DNA from: an uncultured Paracoccaceae bacterium
Lineage (GTDB): Bacteria > Pseudomonadota > Alphaproteobacteria > Rhodobacterales > Rhodobacteraceae
NCBI GenBank assembly: GCA_938092015.1
Contig: CALKOT010000028.1
Location: 57,484-121,483 of the forward strand
DNA: 64,000 bases
Direction of reading: 5' to 3'
Shown: positions 63,866-64,000 of the stretch, one piece after another
Position numbering within the stretch: the first letter of the stretch is position 1
How the letters are laid out: each line of letters opens with the position of its first letter
Program-made: the position numbers and the translations under genes
The notes under the pieces: model-generated
Database searches by the model: none
Told to the model about the DNA's origin: nothing
The model's input: the letters and a program-made list of their open reading frames with translations, nothing else

Positions 63866-64000
63866 TGTCAACGGCGGCGTAAAAGCCTGCCACTTGGGCG
63901 GAGCAAAAGTCGGCCATTTGGTGCCGCGCCTTGGTGCGTGATGCCCTCAAATAGCAAGCACGTTCCAAGGCGCGTTGGCCGGTAGGCCAACTTGATGGTA
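63866..64000. mobile_element. Possible IS21-like terminus
   Basis: From TG at 63866 the sequence contains two imperfect 23-base direct repeats, GGCGGCGTAAAAG... (63873-63895) and GGCGGAGCAAAAG... (63897-63919), starting 24 bases apart with five mismatches. Multiple short terminal repeats of the form GGCGG-x-G-x-AAAAG followed by GCCA and a TG end are typical for IS21-family elements. No transposase frame is visible before the window edge, so this is either the edge of an element that continues to the right or a remnant. Confidence 0.45.

Overview
The window is a chromosomal segment of an alphaproteobacterium, most likely of the Rhodobacterales (Roseobacter-type). Supporting evidence: the chvI-chvG-hprK-EIIA-HPr block next to pckA, PhaR, MmcB, LexA boxes of the alphaproteobacterial GAAC-N7-GAAC type, a tRNA-His with A73 and no G-1, and moderate GC with AT-rich promoter islands. 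The assignment is inferred from gene content, not from a marker-gene comparison.

Layout. 0-14.4 kb: partial possible glycosyltransferase, a fused indolepyruvate ferredoxin oxidoreductase, two tandem alpha/beta hydrolases, a secreted unknown, a VtlR/LsrB-like LysR regulator followed by a strong small-RNA candidate, and a kinase and an RTX repeat gene that have both lost their 5' ends at one junction. Then come Tat-exported PhoX phosphatase with a Pho box, an MFS carrier and a broken second RTX gene. 14.5-21.3 kb: ftsK with an upstream aminotransferase, then a minus-strand run of GST, broken DUF1801, ICMT-like methyltransferase and metallophosphatase. 21.4-27 kb: pckA divergent from chvI-chvG-hprK-manX-like-ptsH, a carbon/envelope sensing block. 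27.7-33 kb: single-chain acyl-CoA carboxylase, crotonase, a 78-residue protein and dienelactone hydrolase, then a UspA gene with an FNR-type box. 33.4-36.4 kb: tag with tandem LexA boxes, a split GGDEF/EAL gene, phaR and a small gene with its own terminator. 36.4-45.7 kb: GcvA-like regulator, glutamine amidotransferase, sigma-54-driven glnK-amtB, tRNA-His, DUF6324, histidine kinase, mmcB with a LexA box, AbrB-type transporter, MarR, unknown, SIMPL protein. 45.8-46.9 kb: NsrR-like Rrf2 regulator, small membrane protein and a truncated hemoglobin interrupted by TAG. 47-52.3 kb: pyruvate carboxylase, CCA-adding enzyme, NUDIX hydrolase. 52.8-59.2 kb: amidase, serine hydrolase, histidine kinase interrupted by TAA, pyrE-pyrC, UspA. 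59.3-63.7 kb: broken GNAT gene, then a tightly overlapping cupin-SDR-LLM flavoenzyme-AtuA-AtuA small-domain operon. The last 135 bases look like an IS21-type terminus.

Themes. Anaplerosis and gluconeogenesis (pyc, pckA), acyl-CoA carboxylation and stress control (ChvGI, PTS, UspA, NsrR, SOS) dominate. Seven or more genes carry a single inactivating lesion (three or four small frameshifts, two clean nonsense codons, and one gene with both), so the genome is either decaying or contains sequence errors. The best candidates for something undescribed are the sRNA beside the LysR gene and the AtuA operon, whose SDR lacks the usual Tyr/Lys pair.
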